Shown in pieces: positions 40,840 through 54,264 of a stretch of 64,000 nt of DNA; the first letter of the stretch is position 1, and each line of letters starts with the position of its first letter. The position numbers and the translations under genes were made by a program. Source of the DNA: Gammaproteobacteria bacterium. GTDB taxonomy: Bacteria; Pseudomonadota; Gammaproteobacteria; Burkholderiales; Rhodocyclaceae. The notes below the pieces were generated by a model. That model was given only the letters and a program-made list of their open reading frames with translations, did not search any database and had not been told where the DNA came from. The stretch is taken from contig JAHJHI010000022.1 of NCBI GenBank assembly GCA_018824085.1, forward strand, positions 1-64,000, in the 5' to 3' direction.

Positions 40840-41313
40840 TCAGACGTAGCGCACATCCACGATTTCGTATTCGCGGATGCCGCCCGGTGCCTGCACTTCA
40901 GCCACATCACCGGCGTACTTCCCGATCAGCGCCCGCGCGATCGGTGAATTGACGGAAATCATCCCGGCCTTGAGGTCAGCCTCGTCGTCTCCGACGATCT
41001 GATAACTGACGGATTTTCCGGCTTCGACATCCTCAAGATCCACGGTCGCACCGAACACGACGCGGCCTTCGGCGTCCAGCGTCTTCGGATCGATGATCTG
41101 CGCATTCGACAGCTTGCCGTCGATCTCCTGGATACGGCCTTCCACGAAGCCCTGACGCTCCTTCGCAGCATCGTATTCGGCGTTTTCCGACAGGTCACCA
41201 TGCGAACGCGCTTCGGCGATCGCAGCGATGACCGCAGGACGGTCCACCGTCTTCAGGCGGTGCAGTTCCACTTTGAGCTTTTCAGCTCCGGCTACGGTAA
41301 GGGGTACGCTCAT
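40840..41313 (-). CDS. greA: Transcription elongation factor GreA
   Basis: A 157-residue factor that rescues backtracked RNA polymerase by stimulating transcript cleavage. The coiled coil tip has the acidic pair in [17 protein letters not shown], and the C-terminal domain reads [19 protein letters not shown]. The start [13 protein letters not shown] at 41313 lies only one base before the carB stop, so it is co-transcribed with carAB. Confidence 0.96.
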   Translation of the reverse strand: MSVPLTVAGAEKLKVELHRLKTVDRPAVIAAIAEARSHGDLSENAEYDAAKERQGFVEGRIQEIDGKLSNAQIIDPKTLDAEGRVVFGATVDLEDVEAGKSVSYQIVGDDEADLKAGMISVNSPIARALIGKYAGDVAEVQAPGGIREYEIVDVRYV

Positions 41314-41314
41314 A

Positions 41315-44530
<3,216 letters not shown>

Positions 44531-44586
44531 GTCTTTGTCGAGGAACGGGGTTTGAACGGGCGTCTGTCCGGGACGAATCCCTGAAA

Positions 44587-45729
44587 CTAGCTCTTCGCCC
44601 CCTTTTCCTGCTCCATCAGATTCACGAATCGGTCAAACAGGTAGGCCACGTCATGCGGCCCCGGGCTGGCTTCCGGATGGCCCTGAAAACAGAAGGCCGG
44701 ACGGTCCGTCCAGGCCATGCCCTGCAGGCTGCCGTCGAAAAGCGACACGTGCGTCACGCGCACGTTCGCCGGCAGGGTTGCAGGGTCAGCGGCAAAGCCG
44801 TGGTTCTGGCTGGTGATCAGCACGCGGCCGGAATCAAGATCCTTGACCGGATGGTTGGCGCCATGGTGCCCGAACTTCATTTTCAGCGTCTTGCCGCCGG
44901 CGGCCAGCCCCATGAGCTGATGGCCCAGGCAGATGCCGAAGGTCGGAATCTTCCGGTCAAGCAGGGTGCGGATCGCCGTGATCGCGTAGTCGCACGGTTC
45001 CGGGTCGCCCGGGCCGTTGGACAGGAACACGCCATCCGGATTCATCGCCAGCACATCGGCCGCCGGCGTCCGGGCCGGCACGACGGTGAGGCGGCATCCG
45101 CGGCTCGCCAGCATGCGCAGGATGTTTCTCTTGACGCCGAAATCATAGGCAACAACGTGACGGGGCTGCGCGCCAGGCCTGCGGAAACCGCCTTCCAGCG
45201 CCCATTCGCCTTCCGTCCACTCGTAGGGTTCGGGGGTACTGACGACCTGGGCCAGATCCATGCCGGCCAGACCCTCGAACGCTCGGGCCTGGGCCAGCGC
45301 CTCAGTGACGTCGACTCGTCCCGCCATCAAACAGGCGCTCTGCGCACCCTTCTCGCGCAGATGCCGCGTGAGCCGGCGGGTGTCGATATTGGCAATGCCG
45401 GGAATGCCCTGCTCGCGCAGGTAGTCATCGAGCGTCCGGGTGCTGCGGAAGTTGGAAGAGCGCAACGGCAGGTCCCGGATGACGAGGCCGGCGGCAAACA
45501 CGCGGCCGGATTCGGCGTCTTCGGTATTGATGCCGGTGTTGCCGATGTGCGGATAGGTCAACGTAACGATCTGGCGGGTGTAGCTCGGATCGGTCAGGAT
45601 TTCCTGATAGCCGGTGAGCGCCGTATTGAACACCACCTCACCGGTCGTAACCGTTTCCGCCCCTATGCTTTTGCCGTGAAAAACGGTTCCATCGGCGAGT
45701 GCGAGCAGCGCGGGCGCGTAGGCGGACAC
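44587..45729 (-). CDS. carA: Carbamoyl-phosphate synthase small subunit
   Basis: A 380-residue glutaminase subunit that supplies ammonia to CarB. The amidotransferase Cys lies in [16 protein letters not shown], and the His-Glu pair in [19 protein letters not shown] start at 45729 ([14 protein letters not shown]) is chosen because AGGAGT lies seven bases upstream and the family begins there. The open frame extends further but is unsupported. Confidence 0.95.
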   Translation of the reverse strand: MSAYAPALLALADGTVFHGKSIGAETVTTGEVVFNTALTGYQEILTDPSYTRQIVTLTYPHIGNTGINTEDAESGRVFAAGLVIRDLPLRSSNFRSTRTLDDYLREQGIPGIANIDTRRLTRHLREKGAQSACLMAGRVDVTEALAQARAFEGLAGMDLAQVVSTPEPYEWTEGEWALEGGFRRPGAQPRHVVAYDFGVKRNILRMLASRGCRLTVVPARTPAADVLAMNPDGVFLSNGPGDPEPCDYAITAIRTLLDRKIPTFGICLGHQLMGLAAGGKTLKMKFGHHGANHPVKDLDSGRVLITSQNHGFAADPATLPANVRVTHVSLFDGSLQGMAWTDRPAFCFQGHPEASPGPHDVAYLFDRFVNLMEQEKGAKS

Positions 45730-45785
45730 GTAGTAACTCCTGAAATTCTGATCGGGGGACGGTGGCGCGCGCAAGCGCCACATAT

Positions 45786-45836
45786 GCGAAGCGGGAGACG
45801 CCGTAAGGGGCGCTCCCGCTGATTGGAAGAATTATA
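45786..45836 (-). promoter_or_regulatory. carA promoter and leader hairpin
   Basis: The minus strand has TATAAT at 45836-45831, 102 bases before the carA GTG. A hairpin follows immediately: AGCGGGAG (45790-45797) pairs with CTCCCGCT (45812-45819), with CGCC/GGCG inside and one bulged base. If transcription starts near 45824, this stem would lie at the very 5' end of the carAB message. It could also act as a weak terminator for the kinase gene upstream. Confidence 0.45.
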
Positions 45837-45883
45837 ACCCGCCGACGGTGCGCTGCGCAATTTCGGCAGCCAGCGGGCCTCGT

Positions 45884-48466
45884 TCAGACCGACGGCGAAA
45901 AATGCTCGCGCGCCGCGACGAGCGACTCGCCCAGCCGAGCCAGCTGGGCTTCGGCGTCTTTCTGAAGGGAAATCATGTCGGCCTGCTCAGCCGCGTGACA
46001 GCTGGTTTCGAGCCGGCGCACGACCTGTTCGGCGGCACGTGCGCCGAACACCGACAGCGAACCGCGCAGGCGGTGACAGATGCGGGCTGCCCCGTCGCCG
46101 TCGCCAGCAAGTACGCACACCGACAGGCCGCGCCGCATCTCCGGCAGCTCGCCGACAAACACATCGATGACGCGCAGCACCATCGCGCGATCCCCTTCCA
46201 GGGTTTCGAGCGTATGGGCGATGTCGAGCACGCCATCTCCGGCATCGACGCGTTCCAGCATGTGTCCGCTCGCATCCGTCGTGACCGCGCTGGCATCCAC
46301 GTCGGAGCGCGCCATGACGCGTTCCAGCGTGGACAGCAACTCGTCCGCCTTCACCGGTTTGCTGACATAGTCATCCATGCCTTCGTCCAGGCACAGTTCC
46401 CGATCACCCTTCATCGCGTTGGCCGTCATCGCAACGATGGGCAGGTGCTGCACGTTGCCGGTATCGACAACCCAGGAACGGCGCTGCTCCCGCGCCCGGA
46501 TGGCACGCGTGGCCTCGATACCGCCCATGACCGGCATCTGGACGTCCATCAACACGACGTCGAACGCCTCGCGCTCGACATGATCCAGCGCCTCCTGGCC
46601 GTTCGACACCACCGTCACCCGGTAGCCGGCGCGCTCCAGCATGCGCACCGCAACCAGCTGGTTGACCGGATTGTCCTCGGCCAGCAGCACGCGACGGCCG
46701 GGCTGCGCCCTGAGATCCTCGTGCGCGAGCGAGCGCTCGATGTCGAGGTCGCCAATGGCGAGCGCGAATTCGTCGTCCTCGGGCGCAACGTTGTCTGAAC
46801 GGCTGTCCAGCGCCGCGCCGAGCGCAGCGGCGAGCTCGTCCGCGGAAAACGGCTTGTGCAGTCGGCCGCGCACGCCAAGCGCACGCGCATTGGCGTTGTC
46901 GGCAGCCTGATTCGAGCCGCTGAGCATCATCACGACCCGGTTGAGCCGATTGGGGCCTTCGCAGAAACCGGACACGAAATCAAAGGCATCGACATCCGGC
47001 AAGGTTCTGTCGACGAGCAGGATGTCGAACGGGCGCCCGGCGTCGTGAGCCTGGCGCAGTGCCTGGCGCGCCGCCTGCACCGTGCCGACCGCCAGCGCCG
47101 AGGCGCCCATGTCGCCGAGCACGGCGGCGACGATGCCGCGCGCCGCGAGGTGATCTTCGAGCAGCAGCACGCGCAACCCCGGAAAGCGCTGGAAATTGCG
47201 CGACACGCCCGACGGCTCGACCACGCGACAGCGCATCGTGAAGTGAAAGGTCGATCCGTGGCCGGGCATGCTCTCCAGCCACAGGCGCCCGCCCATCAGC
47301 GAGGCCAGCCGGTTGCAGATCGCCAGGCCGAGGCCGGTACCGCCAAACCTGCGCGTCGTGGACGTATCGGCCTGGGCAAACGCCTCGAACACGAGCGACT
47401 GCTTTGCCGCATCGATGCCGATGCCGCTATCGCGCACCCAGAGATGAAGCTCGACGTCTTCACCGACCACCGCCGGCATGCCGACACACTCGCAACCGAC
47501 CTCGATTTCGCCGCGCTCGGTGAACTTCACGGCATTGCCGATCAGATTGACGAGTATCTGGCGCAGCCGTCCCGGGTCACCGACCACGCGCTGCGGCAGG
47601 TCGGGCGACAGGCGGCAGAAAATCTCCAGCCCCTTGTGCTGGGCACCTATGGCAAGCGCTCGGGCAGCCTCGCCGACGGTGTCTTCGGGCGAATACTCGA
47701 CTTCCTCGATGTCAAGCTTGCCCGCCTCGATCTTCGAGAAGTCCAGGATGTCGTTGATGATGACGAGCAGCGCGTCGGCGGACGTCTTGATGGCACGCAC
47801 GTATTCACGCTGCTCGCTGTCCAGCGAGGTATCAAGCATGAGATCCGACATGCCCATGATGCCGTTCATCGGCGTGCGGATCTCATGGCTCATATTGGCC
47901 AGGAAATCGCTCTTGGCGCGGCTGGCTGCTTCCGCCTTCTCCTTGGCGAGCAGCAGCTCGATCTCGGCCTGCCGGCGCGCGTCGAGCCTCCCGAGACGCC
48001 CGGACACACGCACCACGCGGCCGCGCTCGTCACGTTCGGTATCACCGGCTTCGAAGCGCGCCCAGACCATGTCGCCGTCGGCGCGACGCACACGAAGGTC
48101 AATGACGGCGCTGTCCTGGCTGCTGGCAAGCCGGTCTTCGATCCACTGGTCGAATCCGGCCGCGTCATCAGCGTGGAGGATATCGCGCCACACCGGCAGC
48201 ATGTCCGGCAGGTCGGACATGCTGTAGCCGAGCGCCTGCTTGAATTCCGGAGATACGGTGAAGCGCGATGTCGCGGGCGCCCACTGCCACTCGTGGCGCG
48301 ACGCATCGGTCACCACGTCGGCTTCCAGCAGTCGGTCAATCTGGCGCAGCGCCTCGGAGAGGGAGGCCGCTGACGCACCTTCGGCCAGCCAGGCGCCAAC
48401 GCTCGCCTCGTCGAGGCCTTGAATGCCGAGATGGCGGGTCAGCAGGGAAGACAATGCCGGGTGCAT
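45884..48466 (-). CDS. Soluble hybrid sensor histidine kinase (PAS-HisKA-HATPase-REC-REC-HPt)
   Basis: An 860-residue multidomain kinase. An N-terminal helical region is followed by a PAS domain (about 55-160), HisKA with the phosphoacceptor His 194 in [11 protein letters not shown], and HATPase (about 290-410; DSGIGI and GGTGLGLAI). Then come REC1 (about 431-550, Asp 486 in ILLVD), REC2 (about 592-715, Asp 641 in VVLMD) and HPt (about 755-850, His 798 in CHRLRGS). No membrane segment is seen, so it senses a cytoplasmic signal. No dedicated response regulator lies beside it; the output is unknown. Confidence 0.9.
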   Translation of the reverse strand: MHPALSSLLTRHLGIQGLDEASVGAWLAEGASAASLSEALRQIDRLLEADVVTDASRHEWQWAPATSRFTVSPEFKQALGYSMSDLPDMLPVWRDILHADDAAGFDQWIEDRLASSQDSAVIDLRVRRADGDMVWARFEAGDTERDERGRVVRVSGRLGRLDARRQAEIELLLAKEKAEAASRAKSDFLANMSHEIRTPMNGIMGMSDLMLDTSLDSEQREYVRAIKTSADALLVIINDILDFSKIEAGKLDIEEVEYSPEDTVGEAARALAIGAQHKGLEIFCRLSPDLPQRVVGDPGRLRQILVNLIGNAVKFTERGEIEVGCECVGMPAVVGEDVELHLWVRDSGIGIDAAKQSLVFEAFAQADTSTTRRFGGTGLGLAICNRLASLMGGRLWLESMPGHGSTFHFTMRCRVVEPSGVSRNFQRFPGLRVLLLEDHLAARGIVAAVLGDMGASALAVGTVQAARQALRQAHDAGRPFDILLVDRTLPDVDAFDFVSGFCEGPNRLNRVVMMLSGSNQAADNANARALGVRGRLHKPFSADELAAALGAALDSRSDNVAPEDDEFALAIGDLDIERSLAHEDLRAQPGRRVLLAEDNPVNQLVAVRMLERAGYRVTVVSNGQEALDHVEREAFDVVLMDVQMPVMGGIEATRAIRAREQRRSWVVDTGNVQHLPIVAMTANAMKGDRELCLDEGMDDYVSKPVKADELLSTLERVMARSDVDASAVTTDASGHMLERVDAGDGVLDIAHTLETLEGDRAMVLRVIDVFVGELPEMRRGLSVCVLAGDGDGAARICHRLRGSLSVFGARAAEQVVRRLETSCHAAEQADMISLQKDAEAQLARLGESLVAAREHFSPSV

Positions 48467-48549
48467 GGGCGCGGAACCTGTCGATATATCGCTTTTACGG
48501 CAGACGGCGGGAACGCTGAAGCGATCCGCCCGGACGTACGCGCCAGCGC

Positions 48550-49356
48550 TCAGCGCAGGCCGAGCACGTCCTGCATGTCGAACAGGCCCTGATCATGCGT
48601 GGTCAGCCAGCGCGCCGCACGCAGGCTGCCGAGCGCATAAGGCATGCGGCTGGCCGCCTTGTGCGTGATCTCCACCCGCTCGCCGATACCGGCGAACAGG
48701 ACGGTGTGGTCGCCCACGATGTCGCCGCCACGTATCGTGGAAAACCCGATCGTACTGGCGTCGCGCTCACCGGTATGTCCTTCGCGACCGTAGATCGCAC
48801 AGTCGCCGAGCGACCGTCCGAGCGCATCGGCAACCACTTCGCCCATGCGCAGCGCGGTACCCGATGGCGCATCCACCTTCATGCGATGGTGCGCCTCGAT
48901 CACTTCGATGTCGTATCCGCTGTTGAGGATGCGCGCCGCAACATCAAGCAAGCGGAATACGGCATTCACGCCAACCGCCATATTGGGCGCAAACACGATG
49001 GCCAGCCCATGCGAAGCCTCCTGCAGGCGCGCCCGCTGCGCATCGGAAAATCCGGTGGTACCGATGATCATCTTGACGCGATGACGCAGGCACGCATCAA
49101 GATGTGCCAGCGTGGCTTCCGGCCGGGTGAAGTCGATCAGGAAGTCGGCCTGGGCCAGCGCCTGGTCGACGTCACTGCCGATCAACACGCCGCTGCGGCT
49201 GCCGAGAAAGGCTGTGGCGTCCTCGCCGATGGCCGGCGCATCGGGTCGATCAAGGGCAGCGACGAGCACTGCGGCATCATCACGCTGAGTGGCTTCGATC
49301 AGCATGCGGCCCATGCGGCCGGATGCCCCGGCGATCGCTATGCGCATCGGTGACAT
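48550..49356 (-). CDS. dapB: 4-hydroxy-tetrahydrodipicolinate reductase
   Basis: A 268-residue enzyme of lysine and diaminopimelate synthesis. [14 protein letters not shown] is the NAD(P) fold, and [16 protein letters not shown] is the catalytic signature. AAAGGA lies four bases before the ATG at 49356, favouring that start over ATG 49347. It lies 36 bases after bamE. Confidence 0.96.
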   Translation of the reverse strand: MSPMRIAIAGASGRMGRMLIEATQRDDAAVLVAALDRPDAPAIGEDATAFLGSRSGVLIGSDVDQALAQADFLIDFTRPEATLAHLDACLRHRVKMIIGTTGFSDAQRARLQEASHGLAIVFAPNMAVGVNAVFRLLDVAARILNSGYDIEVIEAHHRMKVDAPSGTALRMGEVVADALGRSLGDCAIYGREGHTGERDASTIGFSTIRGGDIVGDHTVLFAGIGERVEITHKAASRMPYALGSLRAARWLTTHDQGLFDMQDVLGLR

Positions 49357-49392
49357 GGATTCCTTTCAGGTATGAAGTCTGGCCCGGACGGG

Positions 49393-49839
49393 CTACTTTG
49401 ACAGAGCCGGTACTTCGCTCAGGTCGAGCGTGCGGCTGCGCTGAGTTTCAGCCGGCTGGATTTCGCCCTCCTCCGCCGCGACGACGTCACCACCGACGCT
49501 GGCCAGCAGGTCATTGTCGAAGTAGACGATGAGGCGACGCTGCTGCAGATCCTGCGGCCGGTTGCCGGGCTTGTAGTAATAGACGTAGTCCCAGCGGTCC
49601 GGATGGAACACATCCGACAGCATCGGCGTACCGAGCAGGAAGCGCACCTGATCGCGCGTCATGCCGGCCTTGAGCTGGGCCACCATTTCCTGCGTGACCA
49701 GATTGCCCTGGCGGATGTCGATGCGGTACGGATTGAGCCGGTTGGTGATATCCAGGGCTGACGGGACGCTGCTGCAACCAGCCAGCAGGGACAGCAGCAC
49801 GATACTGGCGCGCACAAGTGTGACAGGGGCGAAGGACAT
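49393..49839 (-). CDS. bamE: Outer-membrane assembly lipoprotein BamE (SmpA/OmlA)
   Basis: A 148-residue lipoprotein with lipobox LLAGCSS (Cys 22). The SmpA/OmlA domain reads LVTQEMVAQLKAGMTRDQVR and LLGTPMLSDVFHPDRWDYVY. BamE stabilises BamD in the beta-barrel assembly machine. It is divergent from fur, as in many betaproteobacteria. Confidence 0.95.
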   Translation of the reverse strand: MSFAPVTLVRASIVLLSLLAGCSSVPSALDITNRLNPYRIDIRQGNLVTQEMVAQLKAGMTRDQVRFLLGTPMLSDVFHPDRWDYVYYYKPGNRPQDLQQRRLIVYFDNDLLASVGGDVVAAEEGEIQPAETQRSRTLDLSEVPALSK

Positions 49840-49899
49840 CGCTGGAAGGGCTCGGGTGAAGGTCGCGCGGCGGTCGGCACAACGCCGGGCCGGACGCGA

Positions 49900-49920
49900 A
49901 AGTCTATATTATAGCGACCT
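49900..49920. promoter_or_regulatory. Overlapping divergent bamE/fur promoter core
   Basis: CTATATTATAG at 49904-49914 gives a perfect minus-strand TATAAT (49913-49908) for bamE and a plus-strand TATATT or TATTAT (49905-49912) for fur. The -10 boxes overlap, so polymerase binding in one direction should exclude the other. No clear Fur box was seen. Confidence 0.5.
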
Positions 49921-49944
49921 TGATCTCGCCTCCAGGCCGCCCAG

Positions 49945-50403
49945 ATGAGCGCAAATTCCCAGAACCTGAAGAACATCGGGCTGAAAGCCACCCTGCCCCG
50001 GCTGAAAATACTCGAACTGTTCCAGCATACCGACGTGCGCCACATGAGCGCGGAAGACGTCTACAAGGCCCTGCTCCAGGAAGACATGGACATCGGCCTG
50101 GCCACCGTGTACCGCGTACTGACGCAGTTCGAGCAGGCGGGCCTGCTCGAACGGCACTTCTTCGAATCCGGCAAGGCCGTGTTCGAGCTGAATGAAGGAC
50201 ACCACCACGACCATATCGTGTGCATCCAGTGCGGCAAGGTGGAAGAGTTCTACGACGCGGAAATCGAACGCCGGCAAATCAAGATTGCCAAGGAGCGCGG
50301 CTTCACCGTGCATGACCACGCATTGACCATCTTCGCCGACTGCGCGCGCGAAACCTGCCCGAACAAGCGCAAGTCGCAGCTACGCAGCCCGATCGAAGAA
50401 TGA
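49945..50403 (+). CDS. fur: Ferric uptake regulator Fur
   Basis: A 152-residue iron-sensing repressor. The winged helix is in residues 1-85 ([30 protein letters not shown]). The metal sites are in [19 protein letters not shown] and a C-terminal CARETCP. All regulatory His and Cys positions expected of Fur are present. The last residues are basic. Confidence 0.96.
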   Translation: MSANSQNLKNIGLKATLPRLKILELFQHTDVRHMSAEDVYKALLQEDMDIGLATVYRVLTQFEQAGLLERHFFESGKAVFELNEGHHHDHIVCIQCGKVEEFYDAEIERRQIKIAKERGFTVHDHALTIFADCARETCPNKRKSQLRSPIEE

Positions 50404-50462
50404 ATCCGGCCATGTGACGTCGGCACGGCGCAGCCATTGCGCCGCGCGGCCTGACACGACAC

Positions 50463-52133
50463 CTACGCGGACACGACCACCGGGCCGAGCATCTCCCGTG
50501 CGTGGGCACGCGTCGTGTCGGTGATGACCTCGCCGCCGAGCATGCGGGCAATTTCCTCGATGCGCGCCGCCCCGTCCAGCACCACGACGGAACTGCGCGT
50601 TTCGCTGCCGTCGCTGCGCTTGGCGATGGACCACTGCCATGATGCGCGCGCCGCCACCTGCGGCAGATGCGTGACGCACAACACCTGCCGCGCCTCTCCC
50701 AGCCGCGCCAGCTGACGTCCGACCACTTCCGCGACGCGACCGCCGATTCCCACATCAACCTCGTCGAACACCAGTGTCGGCGTGCCGCTGCGCGCGCTCG
50801 CAATGACCTGGATGGCCAGCCCGATGCGTGACAGCTCGCCGCCGGACGCCACCCTGGACAAGGGCGCAAGTGCCTGCCCCGGATTCGCCGACACATTGAA
50901 TTCGACGTCTTCCAGCCCGCCGACCGACGGTGTGCCAAGCGGACGCAACACGACCTCGAAGCGGCCTCCCTGCATGGCCAGCTCCGCCATCGCAGCCGTC
51001 ACGCCCTGCGACAGCTGTGCCGCTGCCGGCTTGCGCTCGTCAGACAGCTCCCTGGCGGCGCACATGTACTCAGCGAGCGCCTCGTCGCGCAGGCGGGCCA
51101 GCGATGACGGATCCGACTCGACATCCAGCCGCGCCAGCTGCGCCTGTGCCTCGTCCAGCAGGCGCGGCAGGTCTTCCGGTTCAACTCGGTACTTGCGTGC
51201 CGCGGCAAGCACATCCGCGATGCGCTCATCGGCGCGCTGCAGGGCGGCCGGATCCGCATCGATCGAATGCGCATGGGCACGCAGCGCGCGCGCCGCCTCG
51301 TCGATCTGGGTGGCCGCCGACTCGACCAGTCCGCGACATTCGGCCAGCGACGTGTCGTAAGTCTCGAGCCGCGTCAGCAACGTCACGATGTGCGCGAGCT
51401 GCGCATCGAGCGGCGCTTCGCCGTCCTCGATCAGCGCCAGCGCCTCGGCACCACCTTCCAGCAGCTGCGTGGCGTGAGCCAGCCGGCTGTGCTCATGCTG
51501 CAAGTCGTTCCAGGCCTGCGGATCGAATGCCAGCGTCGTCAGCTCTTCGACCTGCCACTGCAGGCGTTCGCGTTCGCGCTCGCTCGATTCGCGCTCGCCC
51601 AGCGCACGCGCAAGCGCCTGCTCCCGCGCATGCCACACGCGGTAGAGCCGACCGACATCGGCAACGCGTCCCGCGAGCCCCGCGTGCTGGTCAAACAGCT
51701 CGCGCTGCGCCGACTCGCGCATCAGCGCCTGATGCGCGTGCTGGCCATGGATGTCGACCAGCAGTGCGCCGAGCTCGCGCAGCTGCGTCATGCTCGCCGG
51801 TGCGCCATTGACATAGGCGCGCGAGCGCCCTCCGGCGTCGATCAGGCGCCGGGCGATCACGACACCGTCGCTGCACTCGAAATCCTGCTCCAAGAGCCAG
51901 GCATGCGCCGGACTGCCGGGCGGCGCGGCAAACTCACCCGACAACTCGGCGCGCTCGCAGCCTGCTCGCACGACAGCTGCGTCGGCCCGTGCACCGAGCA
52001 GAAGTCCGAGCGCGTCGACCAGGATGGATTTGCCGGCACCGGTCTCGCCGGTGAGCGCGCCGAAGCCGGGCGAGAACTCGAGGTCCAGCCGGTCTACGAG
52101 AATGAAATCGCGGATGAAAAGACGTTCAAGCAT
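50463..52133 (-). CDS. recN: DNA repair protein RecN
   Basis: A 556-residue SMC-like ATPase for double-strand-break repair. Walker A is GETGAGKSIL, the signature is RVASGGELSRIGLAIQV and Walker B is PTLVFDEVDVGIGG. A long coiled-coil middle (about 150-370) separates the halves. The ATG at 52133 (MLERLFIRDFILVDRL) is canonical. It lies 10 bases after nadK. Confidence 0.95.
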   Translation of the reverse strand: MLERLFIRDFILVDRLDLEFSPGFGALTGETGAGKSILVDALGLLLGARADAAVVRAGCERAELSGEFAAPPGSPAHAWLLEQDFECSDGVVIARRLIDAGGRSRAYVNGAPASMTQLRELGALLVDIHGQHAHQALMRESAQRELFDQHAGLAGRVADVGRLYRVWHAREQALARALGERESSERERERLQWQVEELTTLAFDPQAWNDLQHEHSRLAHATQLLEGGAEALALIEDGEAPLDAQLAHIVTLLTRLETYDTSLAECRGLVESAATQIDEAARALRAHAHSIDADPAALQRADERIADVLAAARKYRVEPEDLPRLLDEAQAQLARLDVESDPSSLARLRDEALAEYMCAARELSDERKPAAAQLSQGVTAAMAELAMQGGRFEVVLRPLGTPSVGGLEDVEFNVSANPGQALAPLSRVASGGELSRIGLAIQVIASARSGTPTLVFDEVDVGIGGRVAEVVGRQLARLGEARQVLCVTHLPQVAARASWQWSIAKRSDGSETRSSVVVLDGAARIEEIARMLGGEVITDTTRAHAREMLGPVVVSA

Positions 52134-52143
52134 GAAGCGGAAA

Positions 52144-53034
52144 TCAGACTTCCTTGGGTGCTTCGCTCCAGCGGAGCTTTTCGCGCAGCATCGCAAAATA
52201 GCTGTAGCCGGGCGGATGCATCAGGGTGACGTGATAGGGCGAACGCTCGATGCAGAGGCAGTCGTCGCCCAGCATGTTGACGTGCTCCTGCCCGTCGAAA
52301 TGGGCGCGCGCGTCGTGACGCGAAAACAGACGGACGTTCAGCACCGAATTGTCGCTGATCGCGATCGGACGCGAGGACAGCGCGTGCGGGCACAATGGCA
52401 CGACAAGCATGCCGCCCAGTGACGGGTGCACGATGGGGCCGTTGGCCGACAGCGAATACGCAGTCGAACCGGTCGGCGTGGCGACGATCAGGCCGTCCGA
52501 GCGCTGGCTATAGACGAACTCGTCGTCCACCCGCACCTCGAATTCGATCATGCGCCCGAGGTCGCCCTTTGACAGCACGACGTCGTTGAGCGACAGCGCA
52601 GTATGGAGCGTTGCGCCATCACGCAGCACGCGCGCCTGCAACAGCGCGCGGCGTTCGGCGCGAAACTGGCCCTGCATCAGCGCCCCCATTGCCGACAGCA
52701 TGCTGGAGCGCGCCACATCGGTCAGGAAACCCAGTCTCCCCTGGTTGACGCCGACCAGCGGCACATTGTGCGGCGCCAGCTTGCGCGCCGCGCTGATCAG
52801 CGAACCGTCTCCGCCGACGACAATGGCAAGCGCCGCGCGCTGGCCGATGCCGTCGAAATCGGCGACTTCGAAACCGGCTTCAGGCAGGACTTCCGACGAG
52901 CCCAGCTCCAGCAGGACCTGCCGTCCGGACGCGCGCAGCCACTGTCCAAGCGTGCGCAGCGACTCCGCGACTTCCGCGCTCTGGTACTTGCCGATCAGCG
53001 CAACACAGCCGAAAGCCGGAGATTCGTTATTCAT
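52144..53034 (-). CDS. nadK: NAD kinase
   Basis: A 296-residue enzyme phosphorylating NAD to NADP. GGDGSLISAARKL is the diagnostic GGDG motif, and NDVVLSKGDLGRMIEFEV and PTGSTAYSLSANGPIV are conserved. The ATG at 53034 (MNNESPAFGCVALIGK) fits. It is divergent from hrcA, a conserved pair. Confidence 0.96.
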   Translation of the reverse strand: MNNESPAFGCVALIGKYQSAEVAESLRTLGQWLRASGRQVLLELGSSEVLPEAGFEVADFDGIGQRAALAIVVGGDGSLISAARKLAPHNVPLVGVNQGRLGFLTDVARSSMLSAMGALMQGQFRAERRALLQARVLRDGATLHTALSLNDVVLSKGDLGRMIEFEVRVDDEFVYSQRSDGLIVATPTGSTAYSLSANGPIVHPSLGGMLVVPLCPHALSSRPIAISDNSVLNVRLFSRHDARAHFDGQEHVNMLGDDCLCIERSPYHVTLMHPPGYSYFAMLREKLRWSEAPKEV

Positions 53035-53181
53035 CACACAATTAAACCACAAAGCCCGTACCCGCCTGCGATAGCGAACTGCGACGCGGCGCGCTGTGTC
53101 AATATCGGCAAGGCAACGCCAGCCCGGCGCTGCCACTGCCCTAGAATCCAGTCCTGAGAACGCTCTCAAACCCGCGACAAC

Positions 53182-54201
53182 ATGCTCGAAGACCGCTCAA
53201 GATTGCTGCTCAAAACACTGGTCGAACGCTACATTGCAGACGGCCAGCCCATCGGCTCGCGCACCCTGTCGAAATACTCCGGCCTCGACCTGTCGCCGGC
53301 CACCATCCGCAACGTGATGTCCGACCTGGAAGAGCTCGGCTACATCGCCAGCCCGCACACGTCGGCCGGCCGCATCCCCACGCCGCGCGGCTACCGCATC
53401 TTCGTCGACAGCCTGCTCGCGGTACAGCCGCTTGAACCGACCCAGATCAGCGAGCTCAAGGGCGAACTGCGCCCCGCCGATCCACGCCAGCTGCTCAACC
53501 AGGCATCGCAACTGCTGTCGCAGCTCACCCGTTTCGCGGGCATCGTGGTCGCACCGCGGCGACAGCTGCCGCGCATCCGCCAGATCGAGTTCCTGAGCCT
53601 GTCGGACAAACGCATCCTGCTCATCATCGTGACGGATCACGGCGAGGTCCAGAACCGCATCCTGCTGACCGAGCGCAACTTCTCGCCATCCGAACTGGTC
53701 AGTGCGGCCAACTATCTGAACCAGCACTACGTCGGCTTCGATTTCGACGAGATCCGCGGCCGCCTGCAGCAGGAACTCGAACAACTGCACGGGGATCTGA
53801 CGACGCTGATGGCTGCGGCACTTCAGGCGGGCAACGAAGCGTTCTCCGACGACAAGGGGCAGTACGTCATTTCCGGTGAGCGCAACCTGCTCGAAGTGGA
53901 CGACCTCGCATCCAACATGTCGCGCCTGCGCGAGCTGTTTTCGCTGTTCGACCAGCGCACGCAGCTCGCCAGCCTGCTCGACCTGTCACGACGCGCCGAC
54001 GGCGTGCAGATTTTCATCGGCGGCGAATCCGGCCTGGCGCCGCTGGACGAATGCAGCGTCGTGACTGCACCGTATGAAGTCGAGGGCCAAGTGCTGGGAA
54101 CGGTCGGCGTCATCGGTCCGACGCGCATGGCCTACGAACGGGTGATTCCCATCGTCGACGTGACTGCACGCCTGCTGTCGAGCGCGCTGAGCCAGACCTG
54201 A
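53182..54201 (+). CDS. hrcA: Heat-inducible transcription repressor HrcA
   Basis: A 339-residue repressor that binds CIRCE elements and is stabilised by GroEL. The helix-turn-helix reads [20 protein letters not shown] followed by [10 protein letters not shown], and the GAF-like domain follows. A TAGAAT box at 53142-53147 may be its -10. No CIRCE (TTAGCACTC-N9-GAGTGCTAA) is visible in this window, so its targets are probably elsewhere, such as groESL. Confidence 0.95.
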   Translation: MLEDRSRLLLKTLVERYIADGQPIGSRTLSKYSGLDLSPATIRNVMSDLEELGYIASPHTSAGRIPTPRGYRIFVDSLLAVQPLEPTQISELKGELRPADPRQLLNQASQLLSQLTRFAGIVVAPRRQLPRIRQIEFLSLSDKRILLIIVTDHGEVQNRILLTERNFSPSELVSAANYLNQHYVGFDFDEIRGRLQQELEQLHGDLTTLMAAALQAGNEAFSDDKGQYVISGERNLLEVDDLASNMSRLRELFSLFDQRTQLASLLDLSRRADGVQIFIGGESGLAPLDECSVVTAPYEVEGQVLGTVGVIGPTRMAYERVIPIVDVTARLLSSALSQT

Positions 54202-54264
54202 TCGCCCGCCCCGTCACCCGAAGCACGGCGCCCCGGCGCCGTGCTTCAGAAACCGTTCGAACCC

